A stretch of DNA of 64,000 bases, from the NCBI GenBank assembly GCA_018398815.1, contig CM031601.1:35765241-35829240 (forward strand). Direction: 5' to 3'. The translations under genes were made by a program, and so were the position numbers. The notes beneath the pieces are model-generated. The model searched no databases and was not told the DNA's origin. It worked only from the letters and a program-made list of their open reading frames with translations. Within the stretch, counting starts at the first letter, position 1. Each line of letters opens with the position of its first letter. The DNA comes from Conus ventricosus. Taxonomy: Eukaryota; Mollusca; Gastropoda; Neogastropoda; Conidae. Positions 10,183-22,977 of this stretch are shown one piece after another.

Positions 10183-10865
10183 TATAGAGGCTACTGTTTT
10201 CCCTTTTCTTTGGGGGGTTGGGGGGGGGGGGGTGTTAAAAAAAGCTATTTTTTCATGTGTTTTAATTTCGTTTTCTCCTTACCACCGCACGGAGACCAGG
10301 ATGCCAGGGCCAAGAGTCCTGTCTTGCCCTTTCCAGGTTTCAGAAGAGAAAATACGACAACAGGAGCCAACCAACCCTGTCCCCCCTGATCATGCTCAAC
10401 TCCCGGGGTCAGAGAGCTGAGCACTGCAGGGGTTGCCTTGGCCAGCCGGGAACTGCCTGTTTGACCGCCTACGCGGGTAGCCGATTGGCACTGCCCTCTC
10501 AATACCAGGATCTCATTCCCTCCATCACAGGTCGCACCACAGACGCGGTGGATCTAGAAGAACCGGAGAGAAAATGAATGTTGAAAAGAGACTTGAAGGG
10601 GAGACGAACATAGAAAAGAGCCCAAATAAGAAAGGCAGAAGATAAGAAGGAAAAATGTGGGTCACTATTTTCTTAGGGCCTAACCCTTAGTCTTTCTGTC
10701 ATGGGAGGCATCAGTTTCCCACCACAAGTGCTTAGACCAGTCAGCAACTTGGCTATACAGGCTAGAAGCGTTAAAAACAACTAGCCCTCTAGTCGAGTAC
10801 TGATGCCCCGTAGCAAAGCAAGCCTCCCACCCCGGCAAGGTTGCACCCCCCCCCTCCCCCGGGGG
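10183..10865 (-). other. Probable LINE A leader and unassigned DNA
   Basis: GC-richer sequence with an A/T/C/G homopolymer patch at 10,205-10,245 and no coding signature. Its outer boundary is not visible. Confidence 0.4.
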
Positions 10866-11036
10866 GGATAATCGATAGATAGATAGACAGAAAGATAGAT
10901 AGATAGATAGATAGTAGATTAGATAGATGATAGATAGATAGATGACAGATATTTGTACACACACACACCACACACACCCAACACACCACACACACACTTA
11001 CTTTCGATTAAAAATCACCACTCTCTTCTCTCTCTC
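10866..11036. repeat. GATA and CA microsatellites
   Basis: (GATA)n at 10,876-10,950 and (CA)n at 10,956-11,000, followed by a short CT run. No gene in this stretch. Confidence 0.9.
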
Positions 11037-12054
11037 TGGCTTCACTGGTGGCGACAGACGCGCTTCAATCACTGTCCCGAATATTCGGATATTCTATGTG
11101 ATTCACGGAATGGAGTGCTTAAATTTTTACACGCTATGATTCTTTTAGTTCAGTACTTGCACCTCTGAAAGCGTGGTGCTTCTACTGAGCGCACAAAGCG
11201 CACAAAGTGGAATATTCTAGTCTATTTGGTTGTGATTATGTGTGTTCCCGCTTTATGTGCCGTCACTGACCACGCAGCGCGAGCCAGCAAGCCAACAGCA
11301 TGTAACGCGCAGAAGGTAGGAAGGAGGCCAGCGCACAGCTGAAATGCTTTGTACTATGTAGCTGACCGGCAAGACTGTGCCGCATGGCGGCGTGAAGAGA
11401 CTGACTGAGTGATACTCTGTATTATTGTGTTTTTGTTTCAGTGTCGTATTAACCATGTAAACAACCATGTGCGACACGCCCACTGCAGGCTCCGACTTCA
11501 CGGGGCCTGCAACAGTATCCATGGACACCCCTCATTCTGGCATACTTTGTGACACAGCTGACCCACTACAAAAAAAATTCCACTGTAGCAGACTGAACTG
11601 GCCACATGGAGGCAATGCCTCCTACACAGATACCACCCGACAATCTACCCAGTGAATTCTCAGTGAACGTAGAGTCAAGGGACTTTGACGAATGTCCCAT
11701 CAACATCAGTGAGACTTCCCCAATTAACTTTGCTCCCCACTACCATCTAACTTTGCCAAAACTGTTATAAGATTATTAGTTCAGGGCGCTCAGATAATCG
11801 TTATCACACTCTATGTTAAGAGTGGGAAGATTTGGAGGAACAGTGCTATTGCAAGGTGCCGGCTGTCCTACGTTTGGTGTAGACGAAATTGACCAAATTA
11901 GCCCAATAGTAGGTCATCTTTCAGCCAGTGATTTAGCAGCTGACATGACAAACCTTTCACGAAAGGATCCTAGCTCTACCCTTCCCTGATCTGGAAGACA
12001 GTCCAATGCCCAGAACATCCGAAGAGGAGTCCATGAACTAGATCACACACACAA

Positions 12055-13640
12055 ATGTCAAAAAACCGCAAACCTACGACCAGACATACACCAGCTCAGT
12101 GTCAAACGAGCCCATCGACGAAGGTCGTCAACAGATTCATTCGCCACCCTGTCAAAGGACCACATCACCAAAGATCACCAGGACACTGCAAACCCTACAA
12201 GAGAATGTGGACTACAACACACAACCGTTTGTCGGATGCAGAAAATATTGTCCAAAGCCATATTCTAGATTTAAAAGAACAGATAAAAAATGAACTCAAA
12301 AGCTTTGCCAAAGAGAAACTAGAGTCCCTTGAAGATCTATGCAAATCACTATCTACCAAAGTTAAAACATTAGAAAATGAAAATCACAAATTGAAATCAG
12401 ATGTTGGCGAGCATAAAGAATTATTACAGATCTCAAGAAGCGGCTTGCCACCAGTTCTCCTCATGAGTACCCCACATTGAAACCTGCCTGTGAACCTGCC
12501 ATGTCCACTGCCCCTGTTCTGTTTTCCACTGTCTTGAAGAGGACCAGCCTGCATCAAGCGACGACAACATCACAGATGCACAGATCACCTGACCTGTCTA
12601 AAACCCACCAGCCCTCCACCCCTACCCAACCACCCAGCGGTCAACTCAGTCCCACCTCCTTCCAAGTAAAAACACTCTCTGCACCCAGCCTCTCTTCCAC
12701 CCATTTCCCACCTCCCTTCCTCTGACCTAGCTGACACCAGTCTCCATGCCAGTCCCGCCCCTTTCAAGTTAGACAGTGCTCCTGTCCTACTCCATCCCAG
12801 TTATAAATCGTTTGATCCATCACCATCATCACCTGATCATCAGTCCATTCCTGTCCATGTCTCCAAAAGACAAACAGCTACTCCCAGCCCACCCCGGTGT
12901 CTCCATCAAACATCATTGGAAGAACAGACGGACTGTTTGATTATAGGAGATTCCACATACATAACATGGATGCACACAAATGAACACAGGTAGCTTCAAA
13001 TCAGTTCAGAAAATCAGTGTGTCTGGTCTCAGGTCTCTGACATAAAACACTGCTTGAATCCCGTCCACCCAATGCCCATAGGTTAGAGTTATTTTGCATG
13101 TAGGAATCAACGACTGTAAAGGGGGAGAGATTACAACACACCAATGGAGGCTCTCCTTTACTCATGTCAACGGCCTTCCCCAGAGCAACAGTCGTGACCT
13201 CGTCCATCATCCCCGCATGTGGTAGACATTTAATGAATCCAGCCATTGTTCAATCCAACCTAAAGCTTCAGACAGTATGCAGGGAACTGTCTGCAGTATT
13301 TGTAGACAACAAAGATTCCTTTCTTGCTAGGAGTGTGCCCCCAGGAAAGACATGTACAAATCTCCCCTAGCCATCAGCCACAAAGGTTTGCTAAAACTAG
13401 CATGGAACATCAAATACTGTGTTAGTGCCTCGTCTACGCACCGACTCCGCCCTGCGCAAGCCACAGATGTCAATACAACACGCACGCCAACACACCATCA
13501 CCCCATGTTCCGGCCAGCGCAACTCAGCCATCCCAACGCTACACTTCAGCGGTCGCGCCGAAGCAGTACCACACAGGCCACGCCCCCCTTTTGAGAACCC
13601 CAGCTTCTCAGATTCCGATGGCCGGCCCTGTCAGTACTTC
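12055..13640 (+). pseudogene. LINE B ORF1: coiled coil plus SGNH/GDS esterase-like domain
   Basis: Residues from about 12,240 to 12,420 form a heptad-rich helix (IKNELKSFAKEKLESLEDL, then KVKTLENENHKL). Further on, IIGDST at about 12,940-12,957 is the block I GDS motif and GINDCKGG at about 13,103-13,126 matches the block III GxND of SGNH hydrolases. FPRATVVTSSIIP follows at 13,173. Frames shift several times, so no intact protein is made. CR1-type ORF1 proteins with such esterase domains are known; the role is thought to be RNP or membrane handling. Confidence 0.75.
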
Positions 13641-13851
13641 AGTGACTAACGCCAACGCGCAGCAGCAAGAGCACAGGTCCCCAACAACTGCCCACTTACG
13701 GCACCGCTGTTCCCGCCATGGTGCTCCCCTCCCCCACTAGGCCTAATCCTCTACAGGCCATTGCTGAAGCAGTGCGACTGCTGCAGGCAGCCTGTGGCCT
13801 TTCTTCAGTGTGAAGACTGTAAGAGTCATCCCTTCACACAACCACCGCGCG

Positions 13852-13864
13852 CGCGCGCGCACGC

Positions 13865-13909
<45 letters not shown>

Positions 13910-14020
13910 GTGTGTGTGTGTGTGTGTGTGTGTGTTGTGTTGTGTGCAGCGCGCGTGCGTGCGTGTGTGTGTGTGTGTGGTGTGTGGGTGTGTGTGGTGT
14001 GTGTGTGTGTTGTGTGTGTA
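13852..14020. repeat. (GC)n/(GT)n microsatellite inside LINE B
   Basis: About 170 bp of gcgc, then gtgt with small interruptions. The resulting Cys-Val open frames are artefacts. Confidence 0.95.
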
Positions 14021-14026
14021 ACTTTT

Positions 14027-14134
14027 ATCCTTCCTTGCCAGACTGAGAATTAATCCTCGATACTATTTGTGCGTGTCATTATCCTTCCTTGCCAGACTGA
14101 GAATTAATCCTCGATACTATTTGTGCGTGTCATT
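14027..14134 (+). repeat. 54-bp tandem duplication
   Basis: The block atccttccttgccagactga...tttgtgcgtgtcatt occurs twice back to back (14,027 and 14,081) with no visible difference, indicating a recent duplication in the LINE B spacer. Confidence 0.9.
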
Positions 14135-14868
14135 ATGTTCTTAGGAATAATAACTATCTTTTCACATCGGCATCTAATTGTTGACAGTGATCATCGTAGG
14201 CTGTGCTGAAACATCTTGTGTTCTACTCATTTACTATCAAGACCACTCGTGTCACTAAAGACATTTCGCCCCATGTTTCAGAAATGACTGAACTGTGTGG
14301 CTCATGAATCATATGTGCCTTCACTGAATGTCAACTACATTTGTGTTTCTAAAAAAAACAAAAACAACAACTTTTTCTTTTTACCTGCGTTCGTGGATGT
14401 GACTGATTGGAGAGCGCTCCATAAGTGCAACGCATTTGTGCCAAACAAACTTGGACCTATAGACAATTTTATCTGATTATCAGCATATATTATATATATG
14501 TGTGTCAGATACATATGAGTTGGAGATTCTGTGCGTGCAACATACAGGAATTGTGCTTTTTAGTCCTGCAGTACTTCGTCCTGTACAACCTGACAGCAAT
14601 TAGTTGAGTGCACATTAAATTGTAAGTGCATTCTCAGTCACCTATTTCCGAACCACTGCTGTGTACCGATTCTACCAGATTGTTTGATTGATTTTTTTTT
14701 TCCTTTGTGTTGTTGTTATTGTTGCTGTTTGTTGTTGCTGTTGGTTGTTGTGTGTTGTGTTGTTTTCATTATTTATTTTACTTTTTTATACGTGTCCTTT
14801 CTCCCCTTTCTTTTTGTTTTTCGTTTACTTGTGCACTCAGGACATAACATGACCACAAACCAGAACTC

Positions 14869-17674
14869 ATGGCCATCGAGAGATGGAATGAGAATTGCCA
14901 TTTAAATATCAATAGTGCAGTCAGTAAGATCTCTGATATCTCGACCCTGATATCGAACCACCAAAAGCCATTCCATGTTCTGGGGCTCTCCGAATCAAGA
15001 CTAAATACCTACATTAGTGATAAAGATGTAGCAGTCCCAGGTTATAATATCGTTCGAAAAGACCCTACTAAAGACAAAGAAACAGGTCCTTCTAGTGTAT
15101 GTCAGTGAATCTCTCAACTTCAAGAGACTTCCCACCTAGAACAGCATGACGTAGAAGCAGTGGATACAAATCACACTGAACAAATCACGATCCATTTTAA
15201 TCGGGTTTTGCTATCGAACCCAGCAGAAAGAGTCAGCTGACTGATAAATTTGTTACTATGATGGACGCAGTTTCCTTAGAATGTAAAGAGATTGTTTACT
15301 CGGTGACTTCAATGTAGATCTTTTGAAATCAAACAGCCAATGGAGCCAAACGATAAGTGTGTTGAACTTACATCAGATTATCAAAACACCCACCAAGTAA
15401 CACCAACTTCAAAGACAATCATTGACCATATCTATATCTCAAATGAAATAACATACTAGAAGCTTGTGTACCAGTCTTCTCTTCTAGTGATCATTACCCA
15501 GTGTGTGTTACATGGTCTAAACATGGAGTGAAAATCCCAAAACCAGCCACAAAACCATAACCTATCGTTGCTTCTCAAAATTTAACGAACAAAACTTCTG
15601 CTTGATTTAATGAACTCAGAACTTAATACAGTATACAATATTGCTGATCCGGATTCAGCGATTGACTTTTGGATCGAAATTTTTACAGAAGTCTATAACA
15701 GACATGCTCCGTTAAAAACAATCAGAGTAAAGCATATTCCCAAACCACCGTGGTACACGAAAGAATTACAGGAGGCGTGCTACCTTAGAGACCTTTTGAA
15801 AGAACATGGCTATGAAGAAGAATCAAGATCACTAAGAAACACAATAAACTCTCAGAAGCGCAGGGAAAAAACTAAATACTATCGCGAGTTATTAACTTCC
15901 AAACAAAATCCAAAACTGGTTTGGCAAGCAATAAACCACTTAACAACAACAGTTCTTCTTCAAAATCAACTGTTATCAAAGTATTTCTGCTGAACACTTA
16001 ACACTCACTTCTCTACCATTCCAATACAGTTGTTACTACTGATCATTCAAGCGCTAATGAACTTAAAGAACTCCATCAATTTTGTCACACAAACAAATCA
16101 CGTCTGAACTAAACATTCCACTTATAACTGTGCACGAGGTGATATCAGTACCTACTTCATCTCAACAGTCAGGAACACGTGGACTAGATGGCATAGATGG
16201 CAAAATTCTGAAACTCTCGGCTCCAGTTATAACTGACACGTTAACGTATATCTTTAATCTGTGCATAGATAAAAGTTATTTTCCTAATGCGTTCAAAAAA
16301 GCAAAAGTTATACCCATTCATAAATCTGGTGATAGTACTGATCCTTCAAACTACAGACCAATATCAATCTTATCTATCCTTTCCAAACCTCTAGAAAAGC
16401 ATTTAAATAAACACATCCTTCATCACTTCAACAAGTACGATTTGCTCCATCCCGGACAGTCTGGTTTCAGACAGAAACATTCCTGCCATTCTGCATTAAT
16501 CAATCTTGTAGATGTGTGGCTTAATAATATTAATAACAACAGATATTGTGGTGTCTTATTCGTTGATTTTAAAAAAGCATTCGATGTCATTGACCACAAT
16601 CTCCTTATTCGAAAACTGGAGATATACGGTCTTTCAAAATCCGCCCTTATCCTTCTAAAATCATACATCACAAAACGACAACAATGCGTCTTATCGGGAC
16701 GGCTGTCTCTCTATAACAACTCTTAAGTATGGCGTTCCACAAGGCTCCATTTTAGGCCGTTACTCTTCTCAATCTACATTAATGACCCTACCCCTACAGT
16801 GAGATCCTACATGCGACCTCTTTGCAGATGACACCACCAATTCACACCAGCCATAATGATCCTTCCAGTCTTTCAAACATTTGCAAGAGAGTACCAACGA
16901 CCTTGTAAAATGGACCGAACTAAATCATATGTCACTTCACCCTCAAAAAACAAAACTCATGTACATTACAACTAGGCAAAAAAGACAAAAGCTCACCAAT
17001 GATTTCCCTCCTATACACCTCAATAATGTACTTGTGGAACAAGTCACTCATCATAAAGTATTAGGACTAATATTGACAATAGTCTCAGCTGGAATCCCAC
17101 ATAACGTTACTATGCAAAAAGCTCTCCCAGAAAGTCTATCAGCTCACCAAAATCAAACACTTTCTTGACCTTCACTCACGAAAACTTTTTCCATGCTCAT
17201 ATTCAGTCTCATGTTGATTATGCATCGACTATATGGGATTCTGCAAGTGCAAACACACTAAAACCATTGTTCAGCCTACATAAACGAGCGCTCAAACTAA
17301 TCCTTCTGAAGAAAACTAGCCTCGAAAGCTCTGATTATAAACTCTTCACATTCTTCCATCAGCCAGAGACTCAAATACAACAAAGGGCTAATGATGCACA
17401 AGATTCTGACCGGGAATGCTCCAACAACTTTAATGAGACGATTCTCAAAAGTCTCGTCGAGAAACTCCCACAAACTCCATATCCAATCCCCAGAATTGAC
17501 CTATTTAAATCAAGTCTAACGTACTCGGGAACCTCTTTGTGGAACTCCCTTCCAGAATACATCAAACAAATCCATTGTACCACAACTTCTCAAAAACACT
17601 TACCATTACCCATCTTCTGCGGTAAAAAAAAATTTAAAAAAACCATAAATAAAAATAAAATAAAAAAACCATAA
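14869..17674 (+). pseudogene. LINE B ORF2: endonuclease and reverse transcriptase, broken
   Basis: The endonuclease start shows LNINSAVSKI and LGLSESRLNTYISD (14,895-15,020). The linker has PPWYTKELQEA (about 15,745). RT motifs are NYRPISILSILSK (16,350), LFVDFKKAFDVIDHN (16,556-16,602), GVPQGS (16,734) and FADDTT (16,821-16,838). The thumb has HMSLHPQKTKLMYI and SHVDYASTIWDSA (17,210-17,250). The catalytic FADD is intact but lies behind frameshifts, so the ORF is not translatable in full. Confidence 0.85.
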
Positions 17675-17797
17675 GTAATACCAAGTAATCTCAAAAGCAT
17701 AAATCATCCTTTTTCATGTACTTAACCAATTTGTCTTTTCTAACTTTTTTTTTCTTCTTCTCTTTTTTCATGTATCAAGTACTTGATATATAATATA

Positions 17798-17808
17798 TGT
17801 GTGTGTGT

Positions 17809-17857
<49 letters not shown>

Positions 17858-17918
17858 TGGTGTGTATGTGTGCATAGGGATATAATCTTATGAAAAATGA
17901 TTATATGTTGTCCCCTTT

Positions 17919-17970
<52 letters not shown>

Positions 17971-18059
17971 CCTCTCCTCCTCCTCACCCTCTCTCTCTCT
18001 CTCTCTCTCTCTCTGCCTCTCTCATTCCTCTCTCTCTCTCTCTCTCCTCTCTCTCCTCT

Positions 18060-18094
<35 letters not shown>

Positions 18095-18279
18095 CTCTCT
18101 CTGTCTGTGCATGTGTGCGTGTGTATGCTCCGAATTTCGTATATATTTTGTCATGTTCATTTTAACTGTCTGATTTTATACAGCTAATTATTGTGCGTTT
18201 TAGTACAGTTCCATTTCAAATCATTACATCTCAGGCTGTTCCCCCTCTCCCTTCCATCCTCTCTCTCTCTCTCTCTCTC

Positions 18280-18317
<38 letters not shown>

Positions 18318-18512
18318 CTCTCTCTCCTCTCTCTCTCTTTCTCTCTTTTTTTTTTCTCCTCCCCCCCCCCCCCCCCAATGTCATCTCACTTTGCTTAATA
18401 CGTTCGACGTATTTTCAATGCCTTGCGAAAAATGAATGCATGTGGTGCCTAGCCTCTCTCTCTCTCTCTCTCCTCTCTCCCTCTCCCTCTCTCTCCTTCT
18501 CTCTCTCTCTTT

Positions 18513-18560
<48 letters not shown>
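17798..18560. repeat. GT and CT microsatellite blocks in the LINE B 3' region
   Basis: (GT)n at 17,800-17,868; (CT)n with small interruptions at 17,921-18,105, 18,258-18,345 and 18,452-18,560; a C run at 18,361-18,376. All sit inside the LINE 3' region that resumes at about 18,720. Confidence 0.95.
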
Positions 18561-18561
<1 letters not shown>

Positions 18562-18985
18562 ATCTTCGCTATGTGCAAACGTGCGTGTATTTGTGTGTTC
18601 AAAATATGTCAAATTCACTTCACTGTCTGTTTTCATACATGCCAACGTGTACGTTGTAGTACACTTACCTATGTTTCCCCAGCCCACCTCACTCCCTACA
18701 CCCGCTCTCACCTTCCTCTTCATTATTATTATTCTCTTTTTTATTTCATTTTATTTTTTTGTTATTATCATTTTTTAGTTGTTGTTTTGTTTATTGTTAT
18801 TCTTATTTTTTGTTTTGTTTTCATTTATCTTCTATTTTCATTTGATGTTCCTCTATGATTACATGACCGCTTTGCTTGCTTCTTTGATTTCTTACATTAA
18901 TTGATTTCACTGCTTTGTTGTAGTCCCTACTCAGGGCGAGGACTGGATGTAAAAAAGCACGTTAGTGCTTATCTATTATCCTCGA

Positions 18986-19017
18986 AAATAAAGAATTTTG
19001 TCTTGTCTTGTCTTGTC
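18986..19017 (+). terminator. LINE B polyadenylation signal and 3' tail
   Basis: aataaag at 18,988-18,994 followed by attttgtcttgtcttgtctt gtc. This is the canonical end of this LINE group, where the short repeat serves as the RT priming tail. Confidence 0.75.
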
Positions 19018-19239
19018 TCTCTCTCTCATCCTCTCTCTCTCCTCCTCTCTCTCTCCCCTCTCTCTCTCTCTTTCTCTCTCTCTCTCTATTTAAATACTGT
19101 TCTCCGATAAAATTGTCGCTCAAAACGTTTCCTGACAATCTGAACGTGCACACTTTCAATATCAGATTTTAACAATGTTTGCAAGACTTGCTTGGCAGGC
19201 AAACAGTGACGAGCAGTTTCATGTTTCATCTTCTCTCTC

Positions 19240-19275
19240 TTTCACACACACACACAAAACCACACACACAACATA

Positions 19276-19327
<52 letters not shown>

Positions 19328-19380
19328 TACAGACAATACCACAAGACCAGAGAGAGAGAGAGAGAGAGAAGGAGAGAGAG

Positions 19381-19432
<52 letters not shown>

Positions 19433-19470
19433 GGGAGAGAGAGAACGAACGAACGAACGAACGAACACGA
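19240..19470. repeat. (CA)n, (GA)n and (GAAC)n microsatellites
   Basis: (CA)n at 19,240-19,322, (GA)n at 19,351-19,443, (GAAC)n at 19,443-19,466. No gene. Confidence 0.95.
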
Positions 19471-19499
19471 ACAAAATTTAATGATAAGCCAATCTGCCC

Positions 19500-21620
19500 A
19501 TGTCATCAGGGGGTATAAAAATTTGGGAATGGAGGGGGAATAATGATGATAATACTAAACTAAAACGAAAAAGCAAAAGTATATCTTCAAATGAATCAAA
19601 CATCAAACATCGTACAAGAAGTGGTTTCTAGTATTAAAGGCTTTTGATAAATACACAGCAAGAGGTTTACACATTCTGACATCTGATAGTAATAAAGTCA
19701 GTTTGAATGCATTTGGATGCCTATAGTATTTGGCTGGGATAAAGGTTTTCCGTAAAAGAACTGTATTCATTACACACTAGTATAAAATGCAGTTCAGATT
19801 CTTCAATACCAGGACAAAATGGACAATCATTATTTATTCTTGTGATTGAAAATCTAGACTCATGAATTCTTAGTTGTGAAACTCCAAGTCTAATTCTTGT
19901 CAAGTATTTTCTAACAAATGGATGTTTTATTCTAGACAAATATTCTGGAACATCATAGAGTTGTCGAAACGAAGAGTGGAACTGAAATCTTTCTTTCGAG
20001 TTAATAACAGCGTCTAAGTCTTGTAAATACAGTCAACAAGTCTTTGTTTAAAGGCATGCACAAAACATTTAATATTTTCCACCCCTTGATTTTCCCACAC
20101 AATCCAAAACCATATTTATATAATGTCAAACATATATTACTTTACCCAGTTTTTTTTTTTGCCCTTTTAATGCAGACTACATAACATTTTATAGGATTTC
20201 TTGGATACGGCTATCTTCCATACGGGTCAATTTCAGCCAATATTTTAACACATTTTATGAAGTCTGAATATATAACGGGTATCTGCCAGTTTGGAATATA
20301 TAAGTGCACTTGGTGTGTGAACAATTACATTCAGAAGACGTTTAATAGCCAAAAGGTGTACTCTTTCAATTATAGCATGGTTTGCAGTTAAACCCCAAAC
20401 TTCAGCGCCATATGTTAAAATTGGCTGGATCTGGCTATCAAAAATTTTGAAGAAAAGTTTTGGATTGTTTTCGCCTACAACCACAAAAATTTTCAAAATA
20501 CTGAAAACATTTTTTAGCTTTGAGCGCCTTGTCCTCCAAAGAATACGAAAAAGTTAAACTGGTAGAAAGAATGACACCTAAGTATTTATACTCATTCACA
20601 ACTTACAATTGTATACCATTGTGAAACCATTATTCTCGTGAGGCAACATGCCATCCTTTACGAAATATTATAATTTTAGATTTTTCCTCATCCACGATCA
20701 GTCCTAGTTTATTGGCAGTGTTAGTTAATATATCTAGTTGTTTTTGAAGACCAATTACAGTATGGGAAAGGAGAACGTCATCAGCAAAAAGCATAATAAG
20801 AATGTGAAGAATTCGGGGGATAAGCTTATTCCATGTTTTCCAGATAATGCAACGTCATTTGCGAGTTCATTTATGAATAGCGAAAATAAAATAGGACTAC
20901 AGTTGTGACCTTGTTTTCAAACCACGGGACACGTAAAAGGCTTCAGTAAAATCACTGTTTGCCCGAACTCTAGCTTTAACGACTTGGTACATACTTTTAA
21001 TTGCATGATGCATTTTACCTTGCACACCATTTTTTATTCAGTATTAACCACAATTTATTTCTATTCACTAGATCAAAGGCTTTTTTAAAGTCGATAAATG
21101 CTGCATAGAGCTTTTTGCCAGAAGATTACTGTTTCGTACAAGTGATACTAAAGTAAATATGTGGTCGACTGTGCTATAACTCTTCCTGAATCCTGCTGTG
21201 ACTCATTGATTACATTATTTTCTTCCACCCACTCCGTAAGACGTTTGTTCAGAATAGAGGTGTATAATTTGCCACTGATATTTAACAATGACATGCCTCG
21301 GTAATTGTCCGGAAATTAACATTACCTTTTTTATACAGAGGATGTATAATTGCTTCTGACCACATGAGTGGAAATGTCCCGGAATCAACCAGTCTATTGA
21401 AAAATTTGGTCAAAAAAGAAACGACTAATGGAGAGGGAGCATACTTGTAAAATTCACCACTAAATCCATCGGTTCCAGCAGCTTTACCATTCCGAAGTGA
21501 TCGTATTGCATTTTTAACCTCTAATTCTGTTATTCCCCAGTCTAGGGTGGAAGTATCTAAATTACAGGAGAAACTAGCGTCACTATTATTATTGTTGGTC
21601 ATCTGATTAGCTATTTGGGG
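19500..21620 (-). mobile_element. Non-LTR retrotransposon fragment (LINE X copy 1)
   Basis: On the minus strand 21,602-21,282 encodes RT fingers (ITELEVKNAIRSLRNGKAAG, WSEAIIHPLYKKGN). 20,496-20,245 encodes the thumb (FDSQIQPILTYGAEVWG). 19,939-19,721 encodes the C-terminal cysteine-histidine motif (CPFC, then HFILVC). The palm lies between in several frames. The same C-terminal tail occurs at 46.3 kb and the same domain order at 59.1-62.6 kb. It is 5' truncated and inactive. The clade is not resolved. Confidence 0.8.
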
Positions 21621-22300
21621 GCTGAGAGGTGAGCTTCAAGACTGGTCAGACGTGTTCAGTGTGTTGTGTCCCAAAATGGATTAGTGTGCCAGTTTTGAGT
21701 GTTCGATCCTCGGTGATTTTTGGACTCATGGTTGTCTAAGGTACGTTCGATGTGTTGACTGATTTTTTGGTCGCGGAGTTTGATCGGATTAGACATTATT
21801 TTCATTTCAAAAACTGATACATAAATAATAGAGATTTCTTAACCTGAACTGTTTTTTTGGGGGGAACTGTTGGATGACAGCAACGCAGCATGTGTGCAGC
21901 ACGTGCAAGGTGTTCGCTTGTTCGTGAGAGAAAGAAAGGGAGAAGCTGTGCATTGGCGCATGAAATAAGACTTGTTTGGCCTCTGAGGTGGTCCGTGACT
22001 ATGCTCTTCGCGTCAGTTTTTCTGAACTGCATTGAGGCTCAATGTAAAAGCAAACAATGCAGGCGGCTGTGGACAATGATTTCTCTCCAACACACCAGTA
22101 TCCATGTCCGTGTCGGCGTCGTGTATCAGTCTCTGGATGTAAACATTGCACACGTGAACCGTCTTTTCCTCATGTGGTCAGTGACTGTCCATTTTCAAGT
22201 GATCTCAAGATCAAAATCAAATCAAAAACTCAAGTTTGTGATAATAATCCACGCAAAAGGTTTACTTCTGATGTTCTTCCTGAAGTCTTCTGCAGTTTGT
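21621..22300. other. Unassigned DNA left of the Polinton
   Basis: Ordinary-composition sequence. The plus strand has an 81-codon open frame at 22,057-22,302 that includes QYPCPCRRR and CKHC. Its stop codon falls on the first bases of the Polinton terminal repeat. I do not recognise it, and it could be chance. Confidence 0.35.
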
Positions 22301-22490
22301 AGAGAACAGGAAACACCGATTCTAACTCACCCTAGCCCTCACCTAGGTTCGGGCTAGGGCGACCTAGAATCGGTGTTTTCCTGTTCTCTGACAAGTAAGA
22401 CTTCAATAACCAAAAAATAACGATTATCTACAAACAGACATACTGTGTAGGGTTATCCGTTTTTTAATACTAATTTACTAAACTTTTCAG
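22301..22490 (+). repeat. Polinton left terminal inverted repeat
   Basis: Starts agagaacaggaaacaccgat and runs to aaacttttcag. It aligns in reverse complement to 35,951-36,132 over its full length with scattered differences. Its outer 88 bp form a hairpin: arms 22,302-22,323 and 22,366-22,388, with an inner cctagccc/gggctagg pair. Confidence 0.9.
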
Positions 22491-22577
22491 AGAGTAACGT
22501 AGGGGAAAGCAGCCGTGGCTGAACACGCCCCATAGAGTAACGTAGGGGAAAAGCAGCCGCGGCTGAACGCGCCCCAT
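22491..22577 (+). repeat. 43/44-bp tandem duplication beside the left TIR
   Basis: Two copies of agagtaacgtaggggaaagc...gctgaacacgccccat differing at three or four positions. It is GC-rich and lies directly inside the TIR. It could be a transcription control region, but there is no direct evidence. Confidence 0.9.
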
Positions 22578-22807
22578 ATACAAACGTTGGTGCTGGTGCA
22601 CTAGGCTATCCGATTACTTACTACACAGCGTGGGGCCGTCAGCAGAGAGAGACGTTCTATTCAGCCAAAGCCCGTTAAGGTCAAGTTGTCCTCAGAGCAA
22701 CGTGTGGCAAAGGATCGCTCGTGGGTTTAAATAATATTTTCATTTAGACACGGAGGAGAGACCAGTCTCGGAGCTATAGACATACGTGTTCTGCGTTTCA
22801 CAAATAC

Positions 22808-22927
22808 GTGCGTATGCGCACACACACACACACACTCAATCTCACAAACATACACAAACTTACGCGCGTACGCGCGCCATTACAAACACACACACACACA
22901 CCCGCACGCACGCACGCACGCACACAC

Positions 22928-22972
<45 letters not shown>
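22808..22972. repeat. (CA)n with CGCA blocks
   Basis: CA-rich microsatellite from the sub-terminal region of the Polinton. The His-Thr open frames are artefacts. Confidence 0.9.

Positions 22973-22977
<5 letters not shown>

Larger units (their letters stand above)
5148..10600 (-). mobile_element. I-type non-LTR retrotransposon (LINE A), decayed, with nested insertions
   Basis: Minus-strand order: 5' leader (about 10,600-10,183), gag-like ORF1 (10,182-9,420), remnant of ORF2 with linker, reverse transcriptase and RNase H (about 9,195-6,438), 3' region and tail (5,602-5,148). The extreme 3' end (gggctataagcaacattacc then ttatc repeats) recurs at 48,495-48,565 and 57,247-57,295, which defines the 3' terminus of the family. 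The endonuclease catalytic half is missing between ORF1 and the linker. A 100-N gap, a SINE-like insertion and another LINE fragment interrupt it. Clade assignment (I/Nimb group) rests on the RNase H domain after the RT and on the cysteine-knuckle ORF1. Confidence 0.85.
11440..19018 (+). mobile_element. CR1-group LINE (LINE B), nearly full length but decayed
   Basis: Plus-strand order: ORF1 with coiled coil and GDS esterase-like domain (about 12,055-13,640), a spacer swollen by GT repeats, endonuclease-RT ORF2 (14,869-17,674), and a long T- and CT-rich 3' region ending in aataaagaattttgtcttgt with tandem cttgt copies at 18,986-19,017. The ending, with a polyadenylation-like aataaa and a short TTGTC tail repeat, marks the element's 3' terminus. 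The RT finger and palm motifs and the esterase-type ORF1 place it in the CR1/L2/Daphne group. It has many frameshifts and stops. Confidence 0.8.

Noticed and set aside
22057..22302. Cysteine-containing 81-codon open frame ending at the Polinton edge as a host exon
   Set aside because: No splice signals, start context or family resemblance. The coincidence with the TIR edge is intriguing but unsupported.
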